DNA from: Lachnospiraceae bacterium oral taxon 500
Lineage (GTDB): Bacteria > Bacillota > Clostridia > Lachnospirales > Vallitaleaceae
Length of the DNA stretch: 64,000 nucleotides
Direction of reading: 5' to 3'
NCBI GenBank assembly: GCA_002999035.1
Contig: CP027241.1
Span: 2,328,195 to 2,392,194, forward strand
Shown here: one piece after another, positions 51,698-60,859 of the stretch
How the letters are laid out: every line of letters begins with the position of its first letter
How positions within the stretch are numbered: the stretch's first letter is position 1
Made by a program: the position numbers and the translations under genes
The notes under the pieces: generated by a model
What the model was told of the DNA's origin: nothing
What the model saw: the letters and a program-made list of their open reading frames with translations, nothing else
Database searches by the model: none

Positions 51698-53224
51698 ATG
51701 AAAAAACCTAATTTATTTAAACGTCAAAAAAACGAAATCCCATTTTCCCAGCTGCAAAAAATGCTGGATTATTACCCGGCTTCGGCATCCGCCATCGATC
51801 CCATTACTTGGGCGGACTTGAATATGGACGACTTATATGCGCAAATGGAAGAAACTTTGACCGCTCAGGGCGATGAAGCGCTCTATTATTCCCTGCATAA
51901 TCCTATTTTTGAGCCGGAAGAACTGCAAGCGCGAAGTGCCGCTGTTCAGGCCCTGACCGACCAACCGGAAGAGCGGGAACAGCTGCGGGAAAACTTGAAA
52001 AAAACCGGACGGCTGCGCTACGACTTCCGCCGCTCGATTCAGGAGGATTTTCAGCTTTCGGCTAAGGATAAGTTTTTGTATCGGTTCAGCCCGCTTGCTC
52101 TTTTGCTGCTGACGGTGCTGATGCTGGTAACAAGAAACTGGAACTTATTTCTTGGACTGCCGATTTGCGTCATTTTTAATGGTATGCTGCATTATAAGTT
52201 CAGCAAAAAATACGAAGCTCAGATTGACACTTTAGCCTATACCTACAAGCTTTTAAACTTTTGCCGGCTGTATCAGAAAAACGCTTTTTTTCAGGAATGC
52301 GGGCTTGCCGAATACTATCCGCCGCTGCGTCAGACACATAAAGATATTTCCTTCATTTTCCAACTGGAGAGCCTGGATTTTCTGGCGGATTACTTAAATA
52401 TTTTATTTTTATTCAAAGAAAGGCGTTATGTCAGCATTGCCAAAAAATTAGCTCCCAAAGCTGACTTGCTTTTCCGGCTGTATGAAATCACCGGTCAAAT
52501 GGACATGCATCAGGCGATGAGTCTGTTTTTTGAGGAAAACACCAAACCAATCTGCACACCGGTTTTCGTTGCTCCAACTGAAAAACTGATTCGGTTTAAA
52601 CATCTGATTCACCCGCTCTTATCTGCACCGGTGGCCAATGATCTGGATATCAAAACTTCGCTGGTAATCACCGGCTCGAATATGAGCGGAAAATCAACCT
52701 TTCTCCGCACGCTGGGCGTCAATGTGCTTTTGGCACAAACCTGGAACTTTGCTTACGCCGCGGAAATGACGCTTTGCCCTTTGCATATTATTACTTCCAT
52801 CAGTCTGCAGGACAGTATCGCCGAAGGCAAGTCTTATTTTTTGCAGGAAGCTGACGCCATCCGGCGGATGTTAGAATTATCCGGACGTTCCTACCGGACG
52901 CTGTTTTTGATTGATGAAATTTTTAAGGGCACCAACCCGGTCGAGCGAATTGCTTCGGCAGCCGAAATTTGTCTGGCACTTGATGCCGCCAATACCTTGG
53001 GCGCGGTTGCGACTCATGATTTGCAGCTGATTCCGCAAATTCCCGGCTATACGCCCTATTATTTTACGGAAAACGTGACCAAAGAAGATCTCAGCTTTGA
53101 CTACAAGATTCATCCCGGCATCACCTCAACCCGTAATGCCGTGAAAATATTGGAATATTTGCATTATGATTCAGCTTTGATTGAAAAAATCAACCACCGG
53201 ATTGCCGGCATGGAAAAGCTTTAA
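51698..53224 (+). CDS. MutS-family ATPase with internal membrane segment
   Basis: A 508-residue protein ending in the MutS domain V ATPase: Walker A GSNMSGKST near 328-336, Walker B LFLIDEIFKGTNPVERIASA near 405, and the His of TLGAVATHD near 441. It lacks the mismatch-recognition domain I and the connector of true MutS. Before the ATPase are a helical core and two hydrophobic segments (about 130-146 and 150-166) that could insert in the membrane. This layout, with DEIFKGTN instead of DELGRGT, is a distinct clostridial MutS-like class of unknown role, not classical mismatch repair. ATG 51698 has AAAGGAA 7 nt upstream; the longer frame (51635) is unsupported. Confidence 0.85.
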   Translation: MKKPNLFKRQKNEIPFSQLQKMLDYYPASASAIDPITWADLNMDDLYAQMEETLTAQGDEALYYSLHNPIFEPEELQARSAAVQALTDQPEEREQLRENLKKTGRLRYDFRRSIQEDFQLSAKDKFLYRFSPLALLLLTVLMLVTRNWNLFLGLPICVIFNGMLHYKFSKKYEAQIDTLAYTYKLLNFCRLYQKNAFFQECGLAEYYPPLRQTHKDISFIFQLESLDFLADYLNILFLFKERRYVSIAKKLAPKADLLFRLYEITGQMDMHQAMSLFFEENTKPICTPVFVAPTEKLIRFKHLIHPLLSAPVANDLDIKTSLVITGSNMSGKSTFLRTLGVNVLLAQTWNFAYAAEMTLCPLHIITSISLQDSIAEGKSYFLQEADAIRRMLELSGRSYRTLFLIDEIFKGTNPVERIASAAEICLALDAANTLGAVATHDLQLIPQIPGYTPYYFTENVTKEDLSFDYKIHPGITSTRNAVKILEYLHYDSALIEKINHRIAGMEKL

Positions 53225-53248
53225 ACAAAGCCTGTACCTTCATTTTTC

Positions 53249-53280
53249 AACGGCATCTGCCGGATTTCTGCCGTTTTCTT
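53249..53280 (+). terminator. terminator candidate after the MutS-like gene
   Basis: AACGGCA / TGCCGTT, a 7-bp stem with a 13-nt loop, followed by TTCTTAG. Moderate strength. Confidence 0.5.
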
Positions 53281-53299
53281 AGAAGTCTATTAACAAAAG

Positions 53300-53339
53300 G
53301 GAATTAAGGAAGATAAATTTTTAATCAAGCCTTAATTCC
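53300..53339. repeat. 10-bp inverted repeat upstream of the flippase-like gene
   Basis: GGAATTAAGG (53300-53309) and CCTTAATTCC (53330-53339) are exact inverted copies 20 nt apart. It could be an operator or a hairpin in the promoter region of the gene at 53475. Confidence 0.45.
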
Positions 53340-53474
53340 AATTACAGGCAATATCATATATAATAAAGAAAAACTTTGTGTCAGATGCCGAATTCTTGGA
53401 GAAATTAAGGTTTTCTGATTTTATCTTGCCCGATGATAGCTGCCTGTTTCCTTTGATGGAAAAGAAAGAGCTTT

Positions 53475-54503
53475 ATGAAAAAATTTTTTAATCGAAAAAA
53501 CTTTATTTGTACTATGGTTCTGACTTTGATTTTGCTGGTCTTTTTTCTGCACAAGGATTTTATCAATATCCTGGGGGCGCTTTGGCATGCCAGCCTGCCC
53601 TGGCTTTTGACCGGTATTGTCAGTATGCTCATTTTCTGGGGATTGGAAGCCCGGATTTATCATTCCATTTTAAAAAAATATACCTCTGATATTTCCTTCA
53701 GCCAAATGTTTAAGCTGACCTTGGCCACTCAATTTTTTAACGGCATTACCCCTTTTTCGACCGGCGGACAACCCTTTCAGATTTATATTTTAAATGCACA
53801 AAGTAAAATCGGGTTGGGGAAGATTACCTCCGCTTCCGTTCAAAACTTTATTGTTTACCAATTAGCTCTGGTCATTTATTGTCTGGTAGCACTGATTTCT
53901 CATCTGTTTCATCCGATTTTACTGTTCGGCCGATATTCGACCGCTATTTTGGTCTCCGGTTTTATTTTAAATATTCTGGTAATTGCCCTTTTGTTCTTTG
54001 TCAGTACCAGTCGGCGCTTTCTCCGCTTCATCAGTACGGCCGGTCTTAATTTTATGGCCAGACTCCATCTGATCAAGAATAAAGACAAGAGTCTGCAAAA
54101 GCTTCTGGCCTTTACCAAAACCTTTTCCGAAAATATGAATCTGCTCAAAAAAGAGCCCCGGCTTTTACTGGAAACACTGCTTTTAAATACGCTCCGGCTG
54201 ACGGTTTTTTATATGGTTGCCTACTTTGTCTGCCGGGCTTTAGGCTTTCAAAACATTACCATGCTGGAAGCAATTTTGGCCAGTTCCTATACCATGCTGA
54301 TTACCTCGGTTGTGCCCTTGCCCGGAGCGTCAGCCGGCGCAGAATTTGGTTTTTTGGTGTTTTTCAGCTCCTTTATTGCCGGTCCGCTGGCTACGGCTAT
54401 CATGCTGCTATGGCGGTTCATCACCTATTATATCGGCTTAATCATCGGCTTTTTTGTCTTTTTCTTCGGCTACAGACCGGCGGAACAAAATATTAAGTCC
54501 TAA
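53475..54503 (+). CDS. lysylphosphatidylglycerol-synthase-TM/YbhN family membrane protein
   Basis: A 342-residue integral membrane protein with seven to eight helices, matching the flippase half of MprF and the UPF0104 family. The conserved loops TPFSTGGQPFQIYIL (about 95-109) and PLPGASAGAEFGFLVFF (about 277-293) are both present. It has no aminoacyl-transferase domain. It is followed by a glycosyltransferase, and such pairs are commonly found in glycolipid or wall-teichoic-type anchor synthesis. Probable role: moving a lipid (glycolipid) across the membrane. Confidence 0.85.
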   Translation: MKKFFNRKNFICTMVLTLILLVFFLHKDFINILGALWHASLPWLLTGIVSMLIFWGLEARIYHSILKKYTSDISFSQMFKLTLATQFFNGITPFSTGGQPFQIYILNAQSKIGLGKITSASVQNFIVYQLALVIYCLVALISHLFHPILLFGRYSTAILVSGFILNILVIALLFFVSTSRRFLRFISTAGLNFMARLHLIKNKDKSLQKLLAFTKTFSENMNLLKKEPRLLLETLLLNTLRLTVFYMVAYFVCRALGFQNITMLEAILASSYTMLITSVVPLPGASAGAEFGFLVFFSSFIAGPLATAIMLLWRFITYYIGLIIGFFVFFFGYRPAEQNIKS

Positions 54504-54700
54504 CTCAACTTTCCCATGTTCGACAGAACAGTCTTTTTTAGGCTCGTTGCATGGGCAGAAACGGAATGCGATTTGCGAAGCAAATTGCGAGAGTGAGTCC
54601 ATGCACCCGCTCTCCGAGCGGGATAGAGCCAAAAAAGACTATGGCAGACTGCCCGCCCGGGCAGAAGTGCAAAGCACTTCGATCAGGGGAAAGTTGAGGC
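54501..54700. repeat. dispersed palindromic element, copy 5 (inverted, with insert)
   Basis: A 200-bp copy in the opposite orientation to the others: TAACTCAACTTTCCCATGTTC at the left and GCACTTCGATCAGGGGAAAG-TTGAG at the right, the reverse complement of the usual left end. It includes GACAGAACAGTCTTTTTTAGGC and, in the middle, about 100 bp not in other copies with internal stems (GATTTGCGAAGCAAATTGCG; CCGCTCTCCGAGCGG). It starts inside the stop codon of the preceding gene. Confidence 0.85.
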
Positions 54701-54758
54701 CCTAACTAAAAATTAAAGCAGCCTGTCTTGAAAATGGCTGCTGGAAAAAGAGGTATTT

Positions 54759-55955
54759 ATGAAAATCGGCTTATTCACGGATTGCTACTACCCGCAGGTC
54801 AACGGCGTAGTCACTTCCGTCATGCTGCTTAAAGAAGCTTTAACCGAACTCGGTCATCAGGTTTTTATCATCACTGTCAATGTTCCCGGATACGATGCCA
54901 GTTTGGAAGAAAATGTTATTCGAATTCCCTCTGTTCCTTTCGCTAAATGGCAAGAGTTTCGAGTCGGTATTCCGACTATTTTTCACAACTCTTTTCGTCA
55001 GGTCAGAGCACTCGGACTGGATGTGATTCATACCCATACCGAATTTTCGCTAGGGCTGCTGGGGCGTTTTTTTGCCAAACATCTGCATTTGCCTGTAGTT
55101 CATACCTATCACACCATGTATGAGGACTATACACACTATGTTTTAAGCATCGGTCAGCCGGTGGTGAAAGCACTGATGAAAAAAGGCAGCAAGTTTTATG
55201 TGCAGGGCTATGACCTTGTGATTGTCCCCAGTAAAAAAACCAAAAATGCACTGCGCAGCTACGGCGTGACCAATGAAATCGCCATCTTGCCAACCGGCAT
55301 CAATGTCAACCAATTTGAGCGGCTGCCCAAAAACAGCCCTATTGTTCAGGCTTTGACAAGTCGTTACGGTTACACCGAAAAAAATCAAATTCTGCTCTCT
55401 CTCGGCCGAGTTTCTCAGGAAAAAAGCATTGATTTTCTGATTGAAGCCATGCCGGAACTGCTTGCGGCTCATCCGGAACTCCGACTCCTGATTGTCGGCG
55501 ACGGCCCTTACCGCGTAGAACTGGAAAAATTAGTACAGGCGCTTTCTTTGGAAAACGCCGTTTGTTTTGCCGGCCGGATTCCATTTTGCGATGTCAGTCA
55601 GTATTACAGTCTGGCCGACTTCTTTGTCAATGCGTCAAAAACAGAAACCCAGGGCTTAACCATATTTGAAGCCATGGCCACTACCTTACCGGTCATTGTT
55701 TATGATGATGAAAATGTTACCGATGTAGTTGTTGCCCAAAAATCCGGTTATTTATTTACTGACCGGGAAAGCTATGTCAAAGCCGTTAATGAGGCTTTGC
55801 GCTCCCCCGGTCAAACGCAGACTATGGCCAAAAAAGGGAAGGAAATCGTCGATTCTCTATCCAAAGAGGCTTTTGGTCAGCACATGGCGGCACTTTATCA
55901 GAGACTGATTCGGCAAAAACAGGAAGCTGCACGCAAACCCAGCTTTTTTGCTTGA
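54759..55955 (+). CDS. GT4-family glycosyltransferase (diglucosyl/galactosyl-diacylglycerol synthase-like)
   Basis: A 398-residue retaining glycosyltransferase of the GT-B fold. The N-terminal domain has MKIGLFTDCYYPQVNGVVTS and DVIHTHTEFSLGL. The C-terminal nucleotide-sugar domain has SLGRVSQEKSIDFLIEA, VGDGPYR and the EX7E motif SKTETQGLTIFEAMA. This is the pattern of lipid glucosyltransferases (LafA/MgtA-like). It sits 255 nt after the YbhN-type membrane protein, in the same direction, which supports a glycolipid role. The acceptor is not certain. Confidence 0.88.
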   Translation: MKIGLFTDCYYPQVNGVVTSVMLLKEALTELGHQVFIITVNVPGYDASLEENVIRIPSVPFAKWQEFRVGIPTIFHNSFRQVRALGLDVIHTHTEFSLGLLGRFFAKHLHLPVVHTYHTMYEDYTHYVLSIGQPVVKALMKKGSKFYVQGYDLVIVPSKKTKNALRSYGVTNEIAILPTGINVNQFERLPKNSPIVQALTSRYGYTEKNQILLSLGRVSQEKSIDFLIEAMPELLAAHPELRLLIVGDGPYRVELEKLVQALSLENAVCFAGRIPFCDVSQYYSLADFFVNASKTETQGLTIFEAMATTLPVIVYDDENVTDVVVAQKSGYLFTDRESYVKAVNEALRSPGQTQTMAKKGKEIVDSLSKEAFGQHMAALYQRLIRQKQEAARKPSFFA

Positions 55956-55962
55956 TTTTTGC

Positions 55963-56101
55963 TTACTCAACTCTCCCTTGACCAAAGTGCTGCGCACTTC
56001 TGCCCGAGCAGACAATCTGCCCCTGATTGAAAGCTTCGCTTTCTGCCTGGGCGGGCAGTCGCCTAAAAAAGCTTATTCTGTCAAACATAAAAATTTGAGT
56101 T
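55963..56101. repeat. dispersed palindromic element, copy 6 (internal duplication)
   Basis: Left end ACTCAACTCTCCCTTGACCA, right end AACATAAAAATTTGAGTTA. The interior contains the AAGTGCTGCGCACTTCTGCC unit twice in degenerate form (second as AAAGCTTCGCTTTCTGCC), giving 139 bp. It separates the convergent glycosyltransferase and pfp genes, whose stop codons are at its two ends. Confidence 0.8.
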
Positions 56102-56103
56102 AT

Positions 56104-57315
56104 TTAAAGTAGTTTGGCCGCTAACTCAGCTCTCAGCCGATGCGGCTGACGAAAGCCATCGCCAATTAAAGGCCGGGCATAATGGATAAAAGCCTCTGTC
56201 ACATTGTTGCCGGCAGCGTTAATAAAATTATCCGGCATGTACTTGGTCTTAGCGGCGATTTCCTCCAGCGCGACTAAGTGGTAATTAACCGAATAATAGC
56301 CGGTTCTTTCAATCACAATCGAGCCATCGACATTGCTCCAGATAGCATATTGCGCCGCTTTTTCGCCCACTTCTCTGGCCTCGGTCTGATCAACCTCTGA
56401 CACGCAGCCGCTGAAAGAACGCTGCAAATAGCCGAAGACATCGCTGCGTACCCGCTTGATATCCAATTTTTCTTTAATCAAATTGCTCAGCAAATCGCCC
56501 AAAGCGCCCGTTCCGGAAAGCTGAAGATTGCCATGTGCATCTTTTTCCAATTTGCCGCTGATTTTCTGCACAATCGGCACACCGTTTTCATCCTGAATCC
56601 CTTCGGATACAGCAATCACACATCTTCCCCAGCGTTCGTAAGCAGACTTAACATCCTGCAAAAAATTGTCAATATCAAATGCTCTTTCCGGCAGATAAAC
56701 TAAATGCGGCCCATCATCGGGATATTTTTTAGCCAGTGCCGCCGCCGCCGTCAAAAAGCCGGCATGCCGGCCCATGACTACGCCGATATACACGCCCGGC
56801 AGAGCCCGGTTATCCAAGTTGGCGCCGACAAAGGCTTCTGCCACAAACTTCGCCGCCGAGCCATAGCCCGGAGTATGGTCGTTTAAAACCAAGTCGTTGT
56901 CAATCGTCTTGGGAATATGAATGGCGCGCAGCTCATAGTCGGCCTTGATGGCTTCTTCGTTGATAATCCTAACCGTGTCGGCCGAGTCATTCCCGCCGAT
57001 ATAAAAGAAATAACGAATATCATGGACTTTCATGACATGAAACATTTCCTTGCACATGGCCTGATCCGGCTTAATCCGAGTAGACAGCAGCGCTGACGAA
57101 GGCGTAACCGCGACCCGTTCCAAGTTATTGGTCGTTTCTTTGGTTAAATCCCAAAACTGCTCGTTGATAATGCCTTCCACGCCGTGAACCGCCCCGTATA
57201 CCCGGGTAACCTGTGGAAATTTTCTGGACTCCAGCACCGCTCCAACCAGGGACTGATTGATTACCGCTGTCGGACCGCCGCCTTGTGCAATTAACACTTT
57301 TCCTCTTAATTCCAT
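56104..57315 (-). CDS. pfp: 6-phosphofructokinase, pyrophosphate-type
   Basis: Phosphorylates fructose 6-phosphate reversibly using PPi. The N-terminal glycine-rich motif is GGGPTAVINQS, and the fructose site is PKTIDND (135-141). The Lys and the Asp in place of Gly at the loop GGNDS (107-111) are the marks of PPi-dependent enzymes; ATP-dependent ones have GGDGS and PGTIDND. 403 residues is normal for the PPi class. It has a strong sigma-A promoter (57472-57500). It lies apart from the gap-pgk-tpiA operon but belongs to the same pathway. Confidence 0.93.
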   Translation of the reverse strand: MELRGKVLIAQGGGPTAVINQSLVGAVLESRKFPQVTRVYGAVHGVEGIINEQFWDLTKETTNNLERVAVTPSSALLSTRIKPDQAMCKEMFHVMKVHDIRYFFYIGGNDSADTVRIINEEAIKADYELRAIHIPKTIDNDLVLNDHTPGYGSAAKFVAEAFVGANLDNRALPGVYIGVVMGRHAGFLTAAAALAKKYPDDGPHLVYLPERAFDIDNFLQDVKSAYERWGRCVIAVSEGIQDENGVPIVQKISGKLEKDAHGNLQLSGTGALGDLLSNLIKEKLDIKRVRSDVFGYLQRSFSGCVSEVDQTEAREVGEKAAQYAIWSNVDGSIVIERTGYYSVNYHLVALEEIAAKTKYMPDNFINAAGNNVTEAFIHYARPLIGDGFRQPHRLRAELAAKLL

Positions 57316-57471
57316 AACCTTCTCCTTTTTGACAACATTGAGCCACTCGTCATACCGCAGCAGAAGTTTTGCTTCTGCCAGATTTTTATGGTAACTTTAA
57401 ACAATTCACTTTCGCCCCTCTATTTTTCTTCCCGATAAAAGACCGACAAAGCGTAATGTTTTTATGCTTTT

Positions 57472-57500
57472 ATTATATAATATTCATCATTGTCTGTCAA
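57472..57500 (-). promoter_or_regulatory. promoter of pfp
   Basis: On the minus strand TTGACA (57495-57500), a 17-bp spacer and TATAAT (57472-57477): perfect consensus. It gives a leader of about 150 nt. The rest of the 474-nt spacer 57316-57789 holds a weaker candidate for the plus-strand gene (TTGTTT 57573, TATAAT 57597-57602, 18-bp spacing). Confidence 0.75.
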
Positions 57501-57789
57501 TCGCGGCCGCCTGACTTTCTCTATTTTCCACAAACACAGCAATGCCTATGACCAATTTTAATGAAATTCTTCTTGTTTCTCTGCTCTGAAAAATTGTATA
57601 ATGAATGTAAACTCAAGTTTTGTTCCGTACTTTTGATTGAACCGACTGCGAAATGCCGTTTTCGGCGGCAAAACTACAGGATGTTCAAAAATAAATACCC
57701 CAGAAAACTTACCTAATTTACCGCTTGTTGACTTAAAAGCTGTAAGCTTTATTTCCTGCTTACAAACTTATTATACGAGGAGAATACCG

Positions 57790-58263
57790 ATGAAGCTTTT
57801 ATTTAAACAAAGACTTTTTTCTTGGTTCAGCAGCTACGATATTTACGACGAAGCAGAAAACACTGTTTATGTGGTCAAGGGCGAACTGGCATGGGGACAT
57901 CGCCTGAAAGTCTTTGATGCTGACGGCTTGGAATTAGGCGTTGTTCAGGAAAAGATTTTTACCTGGCTGCCCAAGTTTGAGATTTATGAGCGCGAGCACT
58001 ATATCGGTTGTATCAGCAAAGAATTTTCTTTTCTGACACCGCGCTATAACATCGACTTTAATGACTGGCAAGTCAAGGGTGATTTTATGGAATGGGATTA
58101 TTCCATCACAAATGCAAGCGGACAGCTAATTGCGACAGTTTCCAAAGAATTTTTTCATATGACGGATACCTATGTCTTGGATATTGAAAATCCTGCCGCT
58201 GCTCTGCATGTCCTGATGTTTGTGCTGGCTATTGATGCGGAAAAAAGTTCAAGAAGAAGGTAA
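57790..58263 (+). CDS. LURP-one-related (YxjI-like) protein
   Basis: A 157-residue soluble beta-barrel-like protein of the LURP-one/tubby-related fold: MKLLFKQRLFSWFSSYDIYDEA, then repeated strands with KLFDxD-, WLPKFEIYE- and YVLDIENPAAALHVLMFVLAID-type motifs. The function of the bacterial family is unknown; a membrane-linked scramblase-like role has been proposed for relatives. The ATG at 57790 has GAGGAGAA 6 nt upstream; the longer frame (57637) is unsupported. Confidence 0.88.
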   Translation: MKLLFKQRLFSWFSSYDIYDEAENTVYVVKGELAWGHRLKVFDADGLELGVVQEKIFTWLPKFEIYEREHYIGCISKEFSFLTPRYNIDFNDWQVKGDFMEWDYSITNASGQLIATVSKEFFHMTDTYVLDIENPAAALHVLMFVLAIDAEKSSRRR

Positions 58264-58356
58264 ATGTAAGATTTCAACGCTGAACCATCGGCTTCCATGC
58301 AGCAGCGCAGATGAATCGCCGGCGCAGACGAATTTTGAATCTTTCCAAAAAATAGC

Positions 58357-58385
58357 TTGACATTCTTTCAAAAAGTGCGTATAAT
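58357..58385 (+). promoter_or_regulatory. promoter of rpsT
   Basis: TTGACA (58357-58362), a 17-bp spacer and TATAAT (58380-58385): perfect consensus. The transcript has a leader of about 100 nt before rpsT, long enough for ribosomal-protein autoregulation, though I see no specific S20 binding structure. Confidence 0.85.
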
Positions 58386-58495
58386 GGTCAGGAATGTTGC
58401 GGGATAAACTCTCTATTATCAGCCGCAAGCATGTAACTGCAATATCCACTCTTATGTCCGGATATTCTAATTGATCATATTATAGAGGTGAAGAA

Positions 58496-58762
58496 ATGGC
58501 AAATATTAAATCAGCAATCAAAAGAATTCAAGTAACGGAGCGTCAGGCTCTGCGTAACAAAAGCATTAAATCAGCGGTTAAGACACAAATCAAAAAAGTA
58601 ATCACCGCGATTGAAAACAAAGATGCCGCTGCCGCGCAAACCGAATTGAAAGCAGCAATCAAAAAAATCAGCATGGCTGCCTCAAAAGGTATTTATCACA
58701 AAAATACCGCCGGCCGTAAGGTTTCCCGCTTAACAAAGCTGGTCAATGAACTCGGCAAATAA
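58496..58762 (+). CDS. rpsT: 30S ribosomal protein S20
   Basis: Binds 16S rRNA helix 44 during small-subunit assembly. 88 residues: MANIKSAIKRIQVTERQALRN then a Lys/Ala-rich helical bundle and the conserved ASKGIYHKNTAGRKVSRLTK. RBS AGAGGTGA. Monocistronic between its own promoter and terminator. Confidence 0.98.
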   Translation: MANIKSAIKRIQVTERQALRNKSIKSAVKTQIKKVITAIENKDAAAAQTELKAAIKKISMAASKGIYHKNTAGRKVSRLTKLVNELGK

Positions 58763-58768
58763 TTCTTT

Positions 58769-58806
58769 AAAAAACAACCGTATGATTTTTCATACGGTTG
58801 TTTTTT
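58769..58806 (+). terminator. bidirectional terminator between rpsT and tpiA
   Basis: AAAACAACCGTATG / CATACGGTTGTTTT, a perfect 14-bp stem with a 6-nt loop, with A-run before and T-run after. It ends both rpsT and the convergent tpiA transcript. Confidence 0.9.
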
Positions 58807-58825
58807 GCTATTTCTCCTATTTTTC

Positions 58826-59563
58826 CTATTGCACAATTCCGGCAAAATCCTTCGTCAGCGATGCACCGCCGACTAAACCGCCGTCAATATTCGGCATTCC
58901 GAAAATCTCCTTGGCATTGCTCGGCTTAACGCTGCCGCCGTACTGAATCCGGATTTCTTCGGCAACTCCGCCGTAAAGTTCTTTCAAAACCTTACGAATC
59001 GCAGCACAAACTTCCTCTGCCTGTTCATTGGTCGCTGTCCGGCCGGTACCGATCGCCCAAATCGGTTCATAGGCAATCACTACTTCCTTCGCCCGCTCAG
59101 CCGGTACGCCGCGCAAAGCAATCTTTGTTTGCAAGCGCACTAAGTCCTCGGTAATGCCCTGCTCTCTTTGCTCCAAACTCTCACCAACGCAAACAATCGG
59201 AATCAGATTATGCTCTAAGGCCTTTAATACCTTCTTATTTACCGTTTCATCCGTTTCAGCAAAATACTGCCGACGCTCGGAATGGCCTAAAATCACATAC
59301 TTAACGCCCATTTCCGTCAGCATATTCGGCGCAATCTCGCCGGTAAAAGCGCCGGATTCCTCAAAGTACATATTCTGCGCGCCGATGCCGATATTGCTGC
59401 CTTTGGTCGCCTCCAAAGCGGCTGCCAGACTGACAGCCGGCGGGCAAAAAACAACTTCCGCTTCGGCATTTGCCAGAAGTGGCTTCAATTCATTGATTAA
59501 AGCGACTGCCTCCTGCGGAGTCTTATTCATTTTCCAGTTTCCGGCAATTATCTTTCTTCTCAT
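58826..59563 (-). CDS. tpiA: triosephosphate isomerase
   Basis: Interconverts DHAP and glyceraldehyde 3-phosphate. The N-terminus [14 protein letters not shown] carries the active-site Asn-Lys, followed by the catalytic His in LGHSERR, Glu in [13 protein letters not shown] and the phosphate loop [10 protein letters not shown]. 245 residues. Last gene of gap-pgk-tpiA, 25 nt after pgk. Confidence 0.98.
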   Translation of the reverse strand: MRRKIIAGNWKMNKTPQEAVALINELKPLLANAEAEVVFCPPAVSLAAALEATKGSNIGIGAQNMYFEESGAFTGEIAPNMLTEMGVKYVILGHSERRQYFAETDETVNKKVLKALEHNLIPIVCVGESLEQREQGITEDLVRLQTKIALRGVPAERAKEVVIAYEPIWAIGTGRTATNEQAEEVCAAIRKVLKELYGGVAEEIRIQYGGSVKPSNAKEIFGMPNIDGGLVGGASLTKDFAGIVQ

Positions 59564-59588
59564 CTCTTAAATCCTTTCCGGCCTCGGC

Positions 59589-60791
59589 CTATTTATCATC
59601 CGCCGCAAAAACGCCCGGTAATTCCTTACCTTCCAAGAATTCCAACGAAGCGCCGCCGCCGGTGGAAATATGTGTCATCTTATCGCCAAAGCCAAGCTGA
59701 TTAACGGCCGCCGCCGAATCACCGCCGCCGATGATAACAGTTGCACCTTTGCCGGCTGCTTTGGCACAGGCTTCGGCAATCGCTTTCGTTCCCTTAGCAA
59801 AGTTTTCAAACTCAAACACACCCATCGGTCCGTTCCAAACCACGGTCTGCGCTTTTTCAATCTCAGCCGAAAATTCCTGAATCGTTTCGGCTCCGATATC
59901 CAGGCCCTCCCAGTCATCTTCAATTCCGCCGCGCGATACCGTCTTAAACGGCGTATCGTTCTTAAATTCCTGCGCAACTACGTTATCAACCGGCAGCAGA
60001 AGCTTTACGCCGCGCGCCTTGGCTTTTTCCAGCATTTCCTTGGCCAAATCAACCTTATCGGCTTCAAATAACGATTTGCCGATATTATTGCCCATCGCGC
60101 CTAAGAAAGTATAAGCCATACCGCCGCCAATAATCAGGGTATCGACCTTTTCAATCAAATTGCTGATTACATTGATCTTATCCGATACTTTCGCACCGCC
60201 CAAAATTGCTACAAACGGCCGCTTTGGACTGGTTACGGCATTGCCGAGGAAATTGATTTCTTTTTCCATCAAATAACCGACTGCATTCGGGCTTAAGAAC
60301 TTGGTTACGCCGACATTGGAGCAATGCGCTCTGTGGGCCGTACCAAAAGCATCGTCAACAAAAACTTCCGCCAAAGAAGCCAATTCCTTGGAAAAGTTCT
60401 CTTCGTTCTTGGTTTCTTCCTTGCGGTATCTGGTGTTTTCCAGCAGCACTACATCGCCGTCCTGCATTTTTTCTACGGCCGCTTTGGCATTGGGGCCAAC
60501 CACTTCATTATCAGCCGCAAATACAACTTCCCGTCCCAAAAGCTCGCTCAGGCGCTTAGCCACCGGAGCCAAAGACATTTCCGGCTTCGGCTCACCCTTG
60601 GGCTTACCCAAATGCGAACATAAAATTAAGCGGCCGCCGTCTTTAATCAGTTTATTTAAGGTCGGAAGCGCTGCCGTCAGCCGGTTTTCATCGGTAATCT
60701 TGCCGTCAATGATCGGCACGTTAAAATCACAACGAACCAATACTCTCTTGCCTTTTACATTAATATCGTCTACGGTTTTTTTATTCAGCAT
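59589..60791 (-). CDS. pgk: phosphoglycerate kinase
   Basis: Makes ATP from 1,3-bisphosphoglycerate. The N-terminus [26 protein letters not shown], the substrate motif [10 protein letters not shown], the hinge and the nucleotide site [12 protein letters not shown] plus [13 protein letters not shown] are intact. 400 residues. ATG 60789-60791 has AAAGGAA 6 nt upstream; a longer frame (60860) runs through the hairpin and repeats and is unsupported. Confidence 0.98.
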   Translation of the reverse strand: MLNKKTVDDINVKGKRVLVRCDFNVPIIDGKITDENRLTAALPTLNKLIKDGGRLILCSHLGKPKGEPKPEMSLAPVAKRLSELLGREVVFAADNEVVGPNAKAAVEKMQDGDVVLLENTRYRKEETKNEENFSKELASLAEVFVDDAFGTAHRAHCSNVGVTKFLSPNAVGYLMEKEINFLGNAVTSPKRPFVAILGGAKVSDKINVISNLIEKVDTLIIGGGMAYTFLGAMGNNIGKSLFEADKVDLAKEMLEKAKARGVKLLLPVDNVVAQEFKNDTPFKTVSRGGIEDDWEGLDIGAETIQEFSAEIEKAQTVVWNGPMGVFEFENFAKGTKAIAEACAKAAGKGATVIIGGGDSAAAVNQLGFGDKMTHISTGGGASLEFLEGKELPGVFAADDK

Positions 60792-60812
60792 AGCAATTCC
60801 TTTCTTTTTCAT

Positions 60813-60853
60813 AAAAAAGAGAACCCGATCCAAGAATAGATCGGATCCTCTTT
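60813..60853 (-). terminator. terminator-like hairpin in the gap-pgk spacer
   Basis: On the minus strand AAAGAG-N3-CCGATC-type arms (AAAGAGGATCCGATC / GATCGGGTTCTCTTT with a symmetric 3x3 internal loop) are followed by TTTTTTATG. It would end part of the gap transcripts before pgk. Confidence 0.65.
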
Positions 60854-60859
60854 GGATCA

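Noticed and set aside
51698..53224. Classical MutS mismatch-repair protein
   Set aside because: No mismatch-recognition domain, Walker B is DEIFKGTN, and the length is about 500 residues.
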